Assembly: GCA_050084985.1 (NCBI GenBank)
Contig: JBITNC010000001.1
Coordinates: 168,764,001 to 168,828,000, forward strand
DNA: 64,000 nucleotides
Reading direction: 5' to 3'
From: Nageia nagi
Lineage: Eukaryota; Pinophyta
The notes below the pieces were generated by a model. The model saw nothing but the letters and a program-made list of their open reading frames with translations, made no database searches and was not told where the DNA came from. The position numbers were made by a program, and so were the translations under genes. Positions 1 through 11,761 of this stretch are shown piece after piece. Within the stretch, counting starts at the first letter, position 1. Every line of letters starts with the position of its first letter.

Positions 1-261
1 GTTACATAGAAGGAGATGTTAATACACAATAATCCATTCCAACAAAGATATAGGGATTTCCCATATGAGGTTGGCTAATACATCAAATTGAAGTTCCAAA
101 CAACAATAAGAGGTAGCAATTTTTTTATGGTTGATAGGTTAAGAAGATCATGATTGGGTGCATAAGGCCACAGGTTTGCCTCCGTTGATTGACACTTGAG
201 GCTTTTCATTACCTCAATTATTACCACCTATTTGTACCCAGATAAGATCAATTCTTCATTT
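1..261 (+). pseudogene. Plant-mobile-domain-like relic, copy 1, 5' part
   Basis: This is the upstream half of a degenerate reading frame (frame starting at base 1) with several stops. Its product resembles the plant mobile domain (PMD, MAIN-like) proteins found as host genes and inside plant transposons. The last stretch reads TYLYPDKINSSF and ends exactly at base 261, where the outer LTR element is inserted. The same frame resumes at 27845 after one copy of the 5-bp target duplication. The N-terminus lies beyond the left edge of the window. PMD function in the cell is not firmly known and no activity is expected from this copy. The identification rests mainly on the downstream half and on resemblance to the second copy at 42290-43966. 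Confidence 0.5.
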
Positions 262-768
262 TTTTAGAATATATAATGTATTATTGTGTAAGCTAGTCTT
301 TAGATGGTATCTAAGTATTAATAATCCTTCTATGTAATTCCCTATTTTATCACTAAATATCTAAAAGTGATAAAATAGTGGAAGACTTTGACTTCACCCA
401 AGCATGAAACTCATCCATGCTAACCCCATGTAAACTTTGGGTTAAAAGGTGAGTTAAGTTGAGGTTCTTATCTATAAATGGAGGGATTGGGCTTGTTGTA
501 ACATACAATTGTAGAAATCACTCTCATGCTTGTAGTACGAGGAGATCTTGATCTAGTAGGAAGCTTGAATATGCTTCTAATCTAGTTGTAAAGAGAGTTA
601 GAGTTCTTGAGATAATAGAAATTTGAGATGGTTCAAGTGTATGTACTCCCTTAGTTGGAGTAACACTATACATATTAGTGTTCTCTTGTGTGAATGATCT
701 ATGCATTAGTGGAATATTCCATCCAAGGTGATCTTGGGTGGAGATAAAGAAATACTTCATCTCCTTCA
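262..768 (+). repeat. 5' LTR of the outer LARD-like element
   Basis: The repeat aligns with 27322-27839 over about 510 bp. The canonical TG start has decayed (ttttag against tgttat in the other copy), and the end is ..ccttca. A TATA-like box (tataaat) lies at 473-479. A downstream block, atgtactcccttagttgg near 640-660, resembles the reverse complement of the conserved block in the Copia-B/C LTRs. The left flank ends in the duplication CATTT. Confidence 0.8.
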
Positions 769-2589
769 TTTGATATCTTCATTCATTTTGTGAGGTAAAA
801 TCATATTGAGGTATAAAAAATTTCTTCTCATTTTTTTGTTTAAGATATTTTTTATATTTCTTCTATGCTAAAATTTATCTTTTTTAATCTCTTTATTCTC
901 TTATAAATAAGCCCATTTTTTGTTAAAATTAAGCTCCTTTTTTGCAATGAAGCAAAGATGTGTAAAAAGAATAGCTTAAAATTAAGAAAGAAAATTTGGT
1001 GTTTCTTAACCATTTTTTTATTTGGTACCAAAATCCTTTTTTTTTTAAAGGAGATTACTCTTTTTTTTAAGGGTTTCATGGTTAACATGTAATGATTATG
1101 TATTGTTGTATATATGTTTCTAACATTATTTATTATATTAGTTATTGCATATATAACAATATGATAATTCCTTATGAAAGCTTGCAATTTTTTATGTTTA
1201 AACTTTTATAAATATTGTTAACCTATGGCCTTTAACTATTGTTATATTCTTAAATATATGGTGATTATATTTTCTTTAATAATATATTTATCACAAAAAA
1301 GAGGAGATTATTATGCCACATTTTACAATTACAAAACTTGTATTTTTTATAAATATGTTTTGTAATTTTTTTTGTGACAAAGAATACACTAAAAAGGACA
1401 TATGTTGTAAAGTTTGACTTTACACCTTACAAATGCATAATCCTATGTAAACTCATTTGTATTATGTATATAAAAATAAACAAAAAGAGGTATATGCTTA
1501 ATCTTTTTTCTTTTTTCAATAGTTATGTTAAATTACAAATACATCATCATTCCTTAAAAATATTTTGTTTCACAAAATCATATTATGCAACAATTTTTTT
1601 AAAATCCAATACTTGTGATAGGGGCTAGTGCATGACCTGTTAGGGCATGCAATAACCCTTGTTTCCCTTCCCTTTGTAGTAACATGCTACACCAATCACT
1701 ATCTCAACCTTTCCCTATCCTATAGTGCATTTGTGCAAACCACTATTTGGTAGATCATCTCTTACACTTGTCACTTATTCTTCTATTAGGCTACTATGTG
1801 GCTTTATAGTTATTGTAACACTTTTTGAGGCAATTTTTAGGACCATTAGGTGCATGACCTATTGAGGCACACAACACCTAGTCCTTTACCCATCTGCTTC
1901 TTGTGAGAAACCACTACATAATGAACAACTTAGTCACCAACTGTTGTTAGATGCTTGTTGTGTGGTCTCCATACTAGCAACCTTCATTTACACCCAATCT
2001 ACAACCTTATTAGCTACTCTCATTTTGTGTTCCTACCATCCTAATCTACCATCGATTGACCATCTTCCATGGTCACCCTTCATCGCTTGGAATTACCCCA
2101 TCAACAAATGTCTCCCCTTCATCATGCATTGCATCCATCTCTCAACCCACTTATAGCTAGTAGCCTCTTCCATCCACCAGCGTTTCTTGCACCACTAGCA
2201 ATGTTGACCCTATTCATTGCTCTCTCAAGTGGTCCAATCTTGCTACCACTAGTACGATCCTCTTCCATATGCCCATCATGGGATGAATTTCTCACCATCG
2301 CTTCTACCACCAAACCCTCCTCAATGCAACTCAATTGTCATTCCTCTCCCTACCTTTTATGCATGTATATACCCTTTATTTTTGCACATTTTACACATGG
2401 TACTAACCTACTTTCAATGATTGTGTCTTATTATAGGTGGTTGGATGTTGACTCTACATTCAATATTAAATGCTTCTTTTTTAATTCGATTTACCTATCA
2501 TTCATATTTTTAAGGGCAAGGGAGTCCATTTTTTTGCAACTCTTAATATGAAGGGCTCGAATTGTTATTTTTTGCAACACTACCCACAT

Positions 2590-2950
2590 GAGTTATTTTT
2601 TAACTCAAGGGGGGTATTTTTTTACTAAGTTAATTTTTTTTTCAAGGGATCATTATTCTTAAGTTCATTTTTTTCCCAAGGGGGCAATTGTTATTACCTT
2701 TTTTTTACAAGGGGGAGCATATATATCAATTAAAAAAAAAGGATTCAATTCTTTTTTTTGAAGACTTCATGTGAATTTTATATTTTTTTTTTAAAAAAAG
2801 AGGCAATTATTTTCAAAGATAAATTATGCTTCCTATTAACGTACATAGTTTCTTTTCAAACATGATGTGTTATTTCTCAAAAATAAAAAAGGGGGGACAT
2901 AATTAAAAGTATTTTTTATTTTCTCAAAAATAAAAAGGGGGAAATTAATT
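2590..2950 (+). repeat. Cluster of polypurine tracts between T-runs
   Basis: At least six purine runs such as aaggggg, aagggggc, caagggggagc and aaaaggggggac occur at 30-100-bp spacing, separated by poly-T or AT-rich spacers. They resemble PPTs but lie far from the 3' LTR. They may be decayed copies of a multiplied PPT block or simple low-complexity drift. Confidence 0.4.
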
Positions 2951-4159
2951 ATTTAAAAAAAATAGAAAGGGAAAGTGATGATATTTTGGATGATATTAGA
3001 GTTATAAAAAATTTTGCAGGTTCCACTTAATGTGGCCCATCGCTTTATGTGGGTTCCACTTGTTGTGGCCCATTGCCTATGTTCCTCATAAGCCTTGAAG
3101 TGTATCTTCTTAATAAAGCTACACCTTAGGCTAAAAGTAAAAACGTATTTATATATGTTCTCTATCTTATGTCTAGTGCATGTGAGATTTTTTGTTTTCC
3201 ACATGACTATTCATTCAAATAGTAAATGCCAAAGCATTTTTTTTATGATGACCTCTTCTTTTTGAAATACAAGGTTGATACCTTATTTGTTTTAGCATGT
3301 ATTTATTTTAAAATAAAAGATAACTTTTTTTATTATTTTCAAACATCTATGGTTATGGATAAAATAAATATTATGACTATAAAGGTATAAGTTATTGTAT
3401 TTAAAGGATGTTACTAATTTTGTGTAGTAATTATATGGATATCAAGCATTGTTTTACCCTAATACTTTAAATAAATTGTATTGATAACATAAAAAATAAT
3501 TACTCTAAGTCTTAAATTTTTCATATCAACATCATATTTTGACTATGTGAATTGATTTTATTGGTTTTATACTTGGTAAAAGTATAATTATGTTTTCAAG
3601 AGTGAAATTTAAATATGTGCTACCTTGTTACTTCTATCTTAGGAAGTTTATATCATTGTTTAAAAATTTATTCCATATTGTTAAGAATTTTGTATTCATA
3701 TTCATGGATTAATGCTATTTTGTTACTATGACCACATGCTTGTTGATAGATATTCTTTATCTAAGCAACAATATTATCTTTTATGCAATAGTATTGTTGA
3801 TAACTAATATATGTTTTATCCTTATCAACATGTTTATAGATAGATGGTCATTTCACTTTTATTGGATTGATGAAATTATGGTTTGTAAATCTTAACTAAT
3901 ATATAGTCAAATTGCTATTATGTGGTATAAGGCTTGACTAGTATCATAATAACTTTTTTTTGTGGCTTGTGTCATACAATTTGAAAATCTTAATGGCATT
4001 ATTGGTTTATAACTTGATTATTGATAACATAATATATCTTGATATATTATGATAGTATTATCTCCTTTGTTAAGATAATATAGAGACTCCATAACCATGT
4101 TTATGTGGTAAATGATTAGATATTTTTGTACCATCGATATATTTGTAATTAATTTATGT

Positions 4160-4385
4160 AGATTTATGTGATGATCTTACCACTTGAATTAATGATGCTT
4201 AGAAATGTTTCATATCATTTATTTCTTTTTCATATAAATCTATGATGATCTTACCACTTGCATTAATGATGCTTAGATATTTTTAGTGTCATCAATTTCT
4301 TTTTCATATAAATCTATGATGATTTTACTACCTGCATTAATGGTGCTTAAACATGTGTGATGTGATGATGCATCTTATTCTATAC
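4160..4385 (+). repeat. 74-bp tandem repeat, three copies
   Basis: The phrase gatgatcttaccacttg starts at 4170, 4244 and (diverged) 4318, giving an exact 74-bp period. Each unit continues with attaatgatgcttag and a ttctttttcatataaatc block. It lies inside the LARD-like element and is non-coding. Confidence 0.8.
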
Positions 4386-4546
4386 AAATAAGTTGATAAA
4401 TATTATGGTGAATATTTTATCTTTATAACAAATTTATGGTGGCCTTACCACCAACCTTAATTGATTTTACTATTCCATGCATACTTGCTTCATTCAAATG
4501 ATTATAAATAAAAATCATCATTCGAATGTGAAGGTATGAATTAGCT

Positions 4547-5034
4547 ATGGAAGGTAAGTATCCAACATGTATTAGTTTTGAAGAGAATTATGTTCTATTG
4601 GCTAATACTCCAATCAATTTTCCATCCAATGCTTCACTCAATATCCCACCTAATTTTGTGCTTAATCTTTTGATCCATGCTCCACCTAATCCTCCAATCC
4701 ATGGTCTACTTAATACTATGCTCTATCTTTGGATTAATTCTTTGGTTAATGTTACTTCAACTAACATTGGGAAAGGATCCTAATTTAAATTTATGGCCAA
4801 TACATATTCACTAGAGCATGAAATTCAATCCTTATATAAGTAATTATATGTTTCTAATCGCAAATGTGATATTTTTAAAAGGATGTGTGTTGTGTATGAG
4901 CATGCCTTTGATTTGATCATGGTAGAGTGAAATAACTTGATAACTGAGAATAAAATTTTGGTTGAGCATTTTTCTATGCTCCATGAGGAATTAAAATCCC
5001 TTAAGCTCAATTCTACTCCTCTTATAAATCCTTA
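4547..5034 (+). pseudogene. Weak coding relic with a coiled-coil-like end, family unknown
   Basis: One frame runs from ATG 4547 to the stop at 5032-5034 with in-frame stops at 4781-4783, at about 4841 and at about 4928. The first part has repeated Pro/Asn-rich phrases (LNIPPNF, IHAPPNPP). The last part is Leu/Glu/Lys-rich (NKILVEHFSMLHEELKSL) and could form a coiled coil. It lies in the LARD internal region where a gag would be expected, but no gag motif is recognised. It may be a chance run in AT-rich DNA. Confidence 0.25.
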
Positions 5035-5696
5035 AGTCATTCAAAGAATAATATGTTAAGTAACATCTCTACTCGTTGCAATTGGTTATAAGAAGAAGAA
5101 TATTTTAAGCAACATATATTTGGTGTAATAGTTATTTTATACTATATAAATAAAAGTATTTATAACAAAATCATGTATCCAGCTAATATATGCTTACTCA
5201 ATGTTATATGTATAAACACTAAATCCTTTTTTTTATTACAATTTGATTTCCAAGGAAGTATATTACAACTTCACAATACTTTGTTGTAAATGCTTCTTAC
5301 TATTGTGATCAACATTTGAAGCCTATTAAATCATGTTCATAAAGTTAACCTTGTAGGATATATATATGTTAAGGTTCATCTTCATTAACATTTAAATAAA
5401 TATCTTGAAATGATTGATGATAATCTTATGGATTAAGTAATCAATGATTAAGTCTTCTACATTCTTTACAAAGACTTAAACAATGATGCAAATTGGCAAT
5501 ATATAAAAACACTTTCTAATTATAAAATTGATGCAATATAACTTGATGGATTATTTTCCATTTTATGAAGTTATGTTGCTTCTTCATTAAGAATTTATAT
5601 CTATGTTTATAGATGTTTGAAAAGATAATACCAATCTATTTCTATGTATGAAAAAATGTATTCCTCTTTATGTTCTTTGCTAAAAAGCTATCATAA

Positions 5697-5875
5697 ATGG
5701 ATTGGTTAAAAGGGTTATACCTTCTCTATGATTGCCAAGTATTGGATTGGTTAAAAATGTTTTACCTTCTCCATGATTGTCGAGTATTGGAGAGGTTAAA
5801 AAGATTGGAACTTCTCCATGATTACCAAGTGTTGGAGTGGTTAAAAAGGTTTTCCCTTCTCCCACATTGCATTTT
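5697..5875. repeat. 45-bp tandem repeat, four copies
   Basis: The core ggttaaaa recurs at 5704, 5749, 5794 and 5839, exactly 45 bp apart, with ccttctccatgattg(c/t)c(a/g)agt between. Because 45 is a multiple of three, both strands stay open through the array (5697-5915 + and 5680-5865 -), giving 15-residue peptide repeats. The open frames are best explained by the repeat itself. Confidence 0.85.
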
Positions 5876-6461
5876 TTTCCCTTTATGGAAAATTGAATCC
5901 ATGTTATTGTATTAATGCTACCTTCTTAATCATATACATCTTGAATAGTAGGATGGTTAAGATGGTATATTTTTGTGATTAATGGCTTGGGCATCTTGAC
6001 TATATTGCATAGTCAAATTGGTATTTTTTTAATCCAAGTTATAGTATTGTTGTTGGAGACGTTAACCCTCTAATTCAACATGTTTATAAATGGATAAAAA
6101 TATATGTATCTTAAGATATCATTTTGTGATTGCAAACTATGCATCTTAACTACTTGTATGGTCAAGATAATACTTATTATTATATATTATGACTAGTGGA
6201 TTGATCTAGTTGGTAATTATGGTATTATTCAAATTTATGATCTTATTTGCTTATTACCTTAATAAAAATAATACTTACCTTCATTTTTATGGAAATAAAA
6301 ATATTATTAGTAATTTCCTTAATATTTTTTTTGAAAAATATTGGCTACTTATGTAAAAGTGTGCGATGAACACCTATTTTTGCCAATTTAACGAAGAAAA
6401 TTTTCAACAATTGTTCATCACTTATACTTGACATTGTCTTTGACACTAAATAATTAGAACA

Positions 6462-6999
6462 TGAAGGAACTAACACTAATAAGATAATTCCTAAACAATC
6501 AATATCTCTTGAAAGCTCACAATACACATCTAACAATCTCACAAATAAAACAATCTCACAAAGTAACTCAAGATGTAAAGTGGTTCCTCCAACTAGGAGT
6601 ACATCCACTAACTAGATCTTTACTTCAATCACAAATACAACTTTCTTACAATTCTCTTAATCTCAACTCCTACACTTCTATCCTATAGCATAACTTTACT
6701 CTACAATTGGTATATGATCACAAAGAGAGAGCCTTCTATTTATAGGCTAAAATTCCTCTTTGAATCACCCTTTTATCCAATGTACAAAAGCATGACATGC
6801 ACATCCTTTTACCTAAGGGGCATGCTCATGACATGGAGTGTAGGACAAGTTACATTATCATATTCATTTAAATACTTAAGGTATCAAATGATACCCTTAA
6901 ATATTAGTGAATTTACATAAAATATTTAATACAACCTTTAGTGACTTTACATAAAAGATTTAATACAAACTTTAAAATAATGCATTATACATTCCAACA
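6462..6999 (-). repeat. 3' LTR of Copia-B
   Basis: On the - strand it starts TGTTGGAATG and ends ..TTCCTTCA. A TATA box (CTATAAATAG) is intact at 6736-6745. The block atgtactcctagttggagg, written on the - strand, is shared with Copia-C and, more diverged, with the outer element. Confidence 0.92.
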
Positions 7000-7011
7000 C
7001 TCCCCCTTAAT
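7000..7011 (-). other. Polypurine tract of Copia-B
   Basis: The - strand reads ATTAAGGGGGAG directly next to the 3' LTR. An identical 12-mer sits at the same place in Copia-C (34030-34041). It is the expected primer for plus-strand DNA synthesis. Confidence 0.9.
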
Positions 7012-7796
7012 GCAATATTGGGATAGAGCGAGTAAGAGAGAAGAATAAGAGAAAGTAAGAGAGTTATCCTTAAAATAGATAAAACGGAGATGAGAACTTT
7101 TTACATATTTGTGAAGTAAGAAAGATCTAGTTTGAGACTCACTACTTTGCCAAATACAATCATTAACCATAACAAGTTTCAATGTACATGAAGTAGTCAT
7201 CCAATTGGAAGTCATGAAGAGTCTTCAAAAACCTACATACTTGAGGTAAGTAACTTGCAATCTCAAAGGTACTTGCAAGTCATCTCAAATAATAAGATCA
7301 GTTATATGCATCATATTCATATCAACAAGGATAGATGAATCACACAAATGCCATCATGAACTAATCCATGATGTACTATAAGTCATCATGAAGATGCCAT
7401 GCCAAAAAATCATAGTCAACTGCTATATATAAAACATGTGTTGATTACCATTACAAAATAGAGCATGCACATATGAATTCCTCATATATGGATAACTAAA
7501 CAGTACCAAAAGACACATAAGAGTTCCTCACATATGGATAATTAAATAGTGCTAGATTGACTAAAACTAGAGTATGCACATATGAGTTCTTCACATATGG
7601 ATAATTGAATAGTGCCAAAATACACATAAGAGTTCCTCACACATGGATAGCTAAACAATGCTAGATTGGCCAATTTGTACAAGTTCCTCATGCAAAGCAA
7701 ACTTACCATGAAGGTGTACAACACAATCAACACTATCAACATAAAATCCTCCTAGGGGTGAAGTTATCATCACAAACATGAATTCAACATAATAAT

Positions 7797-10700
7797 TCAA
7801 ACTTCACTATCCCTTGAGGGCAACTTCACCAACCTAATAGCATCCCTAAGCTTACAAAATTGAGCTTCTGGGAGGGGCTTGGTGAATAAATCAATGGAGT
7901 TCAAGGTGGATGGATAATACTCCAAGTGTATGATGCCATTAAGAAATTTCTTCCTGATAAAATGGGTATGGATTTCCACATATTTTATTCTCTAATGGAA
8001 CACTAAATTCTTAGCCAAAGAAATAGTTAATTGATTATTTAAAGAGATCAAAGATGAGCCACCTTGCTCATACCTAATTTTTTTAGAAGATACTTTAGGT
8101 AAATGGCTTCCTGGGTTGTAACAGATATAGCATAATATTTGGCTTCTATGGTGGAAAGAGAAATAGTAGGTTACTTCTTGGAAGCCCAAGAGATAGCATC
8201 TAAACCAATGCTAAACACATATGTGGAGGTTGACTTCTTATCATATTTATCTCCCCCATAGTTAGAATCTAAGAATACAAAAAGAATAAAAAAGGGAAAC
8301 TTGGAATACTTGAGAGCAAGATCCTTATCCTTGCAATATACCTCAAGATTTGCTTAACAACATTGAGGTGCTCAACATAAGGTTTGTGTATGAATCATGC
8401 CATCAAATTCATTACAAAGGCAATATCTAGCCTAGATATAGTCAAATACAAAAGACTACCAATTAATTACCTATATGTTGTAGCATTAGCTAATTAAGAG
8501 TTGGAGCTTAGAGAAATAGTGATTCTAGGAGAGACTAAGATTATAGCATATCTACACTCCTCCATTCAAAATTTCTACAATATATCTAATATGTACTTAG
8601 ATTAACTGAGGTAAGTACAATCTTTGCATTGATACACTTGCATTCTAATATAGTAGTGCAAGAGACCAAGATCAATTATTTCAAATGTTGCCTTAAGTTT
8701 GGATATGCACTCTTAAATGATTTCATCATTATTCCCAGTAATCAAAAGATCATCCATATAAAGGAGAATCAAGACCACATCTTTTCTTTGATTGAGCACA
8801 TATATATTAGAGTCAAAAAAACACTTGAGAATCCAATATCTACAAAGGACCTTGAAATATTTTTGTACCAAGCTCGAGGTGCTTGCTTAAGTCCATACAA
8901 AGACTTCTTTAGCTTACACACAAAGGACTTTTTGCCTTCCTTAATAAACCCTTTTGGTTGATTCATGAAAATTTCCATATCCAAGTCACCATTGAGAAAT
9001 GCACTCTTGACATAAAGTTAAAAAACTTTCCATAATTAAGCTACAAAAAGAATAAGGATAACTCTCATAGTAGGCATCTTTACCATGGGAACAAATGTTT
9101 CCTCATAATCTACATTGTATTTATGAGCAAAACCTTTAGCTACAAACCTTACCTTGTATTTGTCAATATCTTCAACTAAATTGAACTTGACCTTGACCTT
9201 GTATATCTACTTATTACCAATCATATTCTTATCATTGGGATAATGAACCATGTCCCAAGTTTTATTTTTCATAAGCACCTCATACTCCACTTTCATGGCT
9301 TCCATCCAACACTTATGCTTAGAAGCTTCTTTAAAGGTTGAGGGCTCATGGTTGTTGTTAATATTGGTAATTAAGGATCTATTTAAGGTCATGCTCCTTA
9401 TTACCCTTTATGTTGGAGAAGTTTATTCTTGAGGTGACTTATCTACATCAATATCCAACCAACTAGGAGCAATTGAAGAGTCCTCTAGATCATCAACATC
9501 CTCATTAGAAGCAAATTCTTTAGGAAGTTCATTGAACTTTACATCCCTTGAAATGAACATTCCTTTATAGGTTGAAGAGTAGAGATTGTAGCCTCTATAC
9601 TGACTATCATAACCTATAAAGATGCATTTTTTAGCTCTTTTATTCAACTTCTTCCTTTTCTTAGAAATAATGTAGGAGAATGCTTCACAACAAAACACCT
9701 TAAGGTGAGAAATGTTAGGTTTTCTTTCTGATCATGCCTCAAAAGAAGTTTTACTCTGAACAACTTTTGTGGGACACCTATTCAAGGTGTAAATAGTAGT
9801 GCTTATAGCTTCACCTCATAAGAATTTTGGAAGATTACCCAACATGCATCTAGCCATCTCCATAATTATTCTATTTTTCCTTTTGGCAACATTGTTCTAC
9901 TAAGGAGTGTAAGGAATCATAAACTACCTCTTGATTCCATACTTAGCATAATAGTCATTGAACTCATTGTTGTTATATTCTCCCCCATTATTTGATCTCA
10001 ACATCTTTATTTTAATGTTAATTTGATTCTCAACAAAGGTCTTAAAAATCTTAAAACTCTTAAAGGTTTGATCCTTGTGCTCAAGTAGATACCCAAAGGT
10101 CATCCTACTAAAGTCATCAATCAAGGTCAAGATGTAAGATGCTCCTTCAAGTGACTTAGTTTGAAATGAATCCATCAAATCTGAATGCACAAGTTGAAGA
10201 AGTTGAGATGCTCTTGTTATCTTATCTTTTTCAAACATTTATCTATGCATCTTGCCAGGAATGCATTTCTTGCATAGACCAACCGAAGAAGAAATTTAAG
10301 GCAAACCTTCTACAAGTTCTTGGTCTTTCATGACTTGAATACTCTTATGGTTAAAGTTCCCTAAATGATGGTGCTAAAGATTTCCTTTAAAACACACACT
10401 AGAAGCAAGACACATCTTTTATGGAACTTGATCCATAATGTAGAGGTTATCTTTCATAGATCTTTTAACCAAAGTGGTAAGTCCTTTCTTAATGCACCAA
10501 TTTTAAGAGTTGAACTCAAAAGAGTACCCTTTTCTAGCAACATGGATCATTGAGAGAAGGTTCATCCTTAACTTAAGAACATAGAGAATATTTTCTAAAA
10601 CCTTTTTATGAATCAATAAACTCCTAATTCCTTGGACTTCGAGGGTAGAGTTATCACCTATCACAACTGCATCCTTAATATACTTGTGAAAGTTCTTAAA

Positions 10701-10830
10701 CTTTTCCTTTTCAAAGTATAGGTGATTGGTACAACCAAAGTCAATAATCCATTCAGATGAAAAAGAATGAGACATGGAGTAGAGCATCACAACAAAACCA
10801 ACATGAGTATTTTTCTTTCCTTTATAGCTC
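7797..10830 (-). pseudogene. Copia-B pol relic: protease, integrase, RT, RNase H
   Basis: Read on the - strand, the protease motif WIIDFGCTNH (near 10740) has DFG in place of the catalytic DSG. The integrase core keeps its first Asp (LVHSDL, 10179-10181). The second is Asn (LRSNNGGEY, codon 9990-9992) and the Glu is Lys (VAKRKNR, codon 9882-9884); these two lie 36 codons apart, the normal D-35-E spacing. RT shows [16 protein letters not shown] and YMDD (8749-8760). RNase H shows STIEAKYYA, with Lys where the usual catalytic Glu stands, and it ends with IDLFTKPLPEA near 7890. Stops and frameshifts break the frame many times. It would have made the enzymes for copying and inserting the element and is now dead. 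Confidence 0.9.
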
Positions 10831-11026
10831 TTTACATTTCCATTACCTTTGTACTTTTCTTCTCTTTTCTTTTTGTAACAATCAACTTCTTTGTGACTTT
10901 GAATGATATAATAGTTACAATTGCCATCAAATTTTTTCTTAGGATAAAGAGTTTTTGCTTTGCATTTTCCATCTCTTTACTTGAAGTGATTATTGTAGTT
11001 GTTGTTCTTGCTACTATGGTTGTTGT

Positions 11027-11761
11027 TTATATTATTCTTGTTGCTATTGTAGCCACTGCCTCTTTTCTCAAACCTTTTGGAGGAAGAAAGGTAAGATTTA
11101 TTTTGATGGTTGAACTCCTTGAAAGGAGTTTTGGTTGCTCCAAGAGCAATGTTATTATCCTTAGGAGAAGAACCAACCTTTTATTATTAAGAGTTTTCTC
11201 ATGCTTCAATAGGTGCCTAAATAGGTTTTTAAGGGAGATGACTTCTTCTTCATCATCAAGCTTTGTTTCCATAATTGTTACAAAGTTTTCAAACTTTGAA
11301 GAGAGGTTTTGAAGAATTATGAAGACCATGAACTCATCATTGATCCAATTGCACCTACAAGCAACAAGTTGGATCCTTAGATTAATAATTTTATTTAGGT
11401 AGATAGCCACATTTTCATTTTCCCCTTGATGAGATTGAAGTAACTTTTAGAGAATGGTAAACTTTCTTAAAAAGTTTGAACCAAGGTAGATTTATTTAAG
11501 CTTATTCCATGCTTCCTTTATTGATGTTTAAGAGAAAATCATCAAGAGCACATCATCTAATACTGCATGATAAATCATGAAGGTTGCCAACTCATTCTTT
11601 GTATTGTAAGATTCTAGTGCCTTCTCATCTATAGGAGGTACAAGGTTCTCATTCACTATTTTCCATATGTTCCTTACCTATAATTCAGCTCTCATCTGTG
11701 GTTCCCAAATCCCATAGTTAGAACCATCAAGAGTGTGTTTGGGTAAAAAGGATTCTCCCAT
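11027..11761 (-). pseudogene. Copia-B gag relic
   Basis: The ATG at 11761 opens MGESFLPKHTLDGSNYGIW, the usual start of Copia gag polyproteins (DUF4219-like). A TAG stop at codon 28 (11678-11680) follows MRAEL, and Copia-C has the same stop at the same codon. Further on are the UBN2-type segment (ESKFENFVTIMETKLDDEEE-like region, 11200-11320) and a Lys-rich tail. The zinc knuckle near 10900-10930 has lost its second Cys (CNYY..H..C). Gag would form the particle core. The + strand open frame at 10767-11312 is its antisense shadow. Confidence 0.85.

Larger units (their letters stand above)
769..6461 (+). other. Internal non-coding DNA of the LARD-like element, first segment
   Basis: This is AT-rich sequence with T-runs. 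It shows no convincing protein except a weak relic at 4547-5034. It contains a cluster of polypurine tracts (2590-2950), three 74-bp repeats (4160-4385) and four 45-bp repeats (5697-5875). The open frames at 2069-2551, 1374-1628 and 852-1187 have low-complexity products without recognisable motifs and are not called. A phrase like gtgcatgacct..aggc occurs twice, near 1628 and 1850. Confidence 0.55.

Noticed and set aside
2069-2551. 160-codon open frame in the LARD-like element
   Set aside because: No recognisable motif, and an overlapping frame on the same strand (1944-2156) and one on the other strand (2122-2334) are equally open. Most likely chance in a C-rich patch.
10767-11312. 181-codon open frame on the + strand
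   Set aside because: Antisense shadow of the Copia-B gag; composition is hydrophobic low-complexity. The same explanation applies to 19470-19832, 37819-38028 and 37991-38173.
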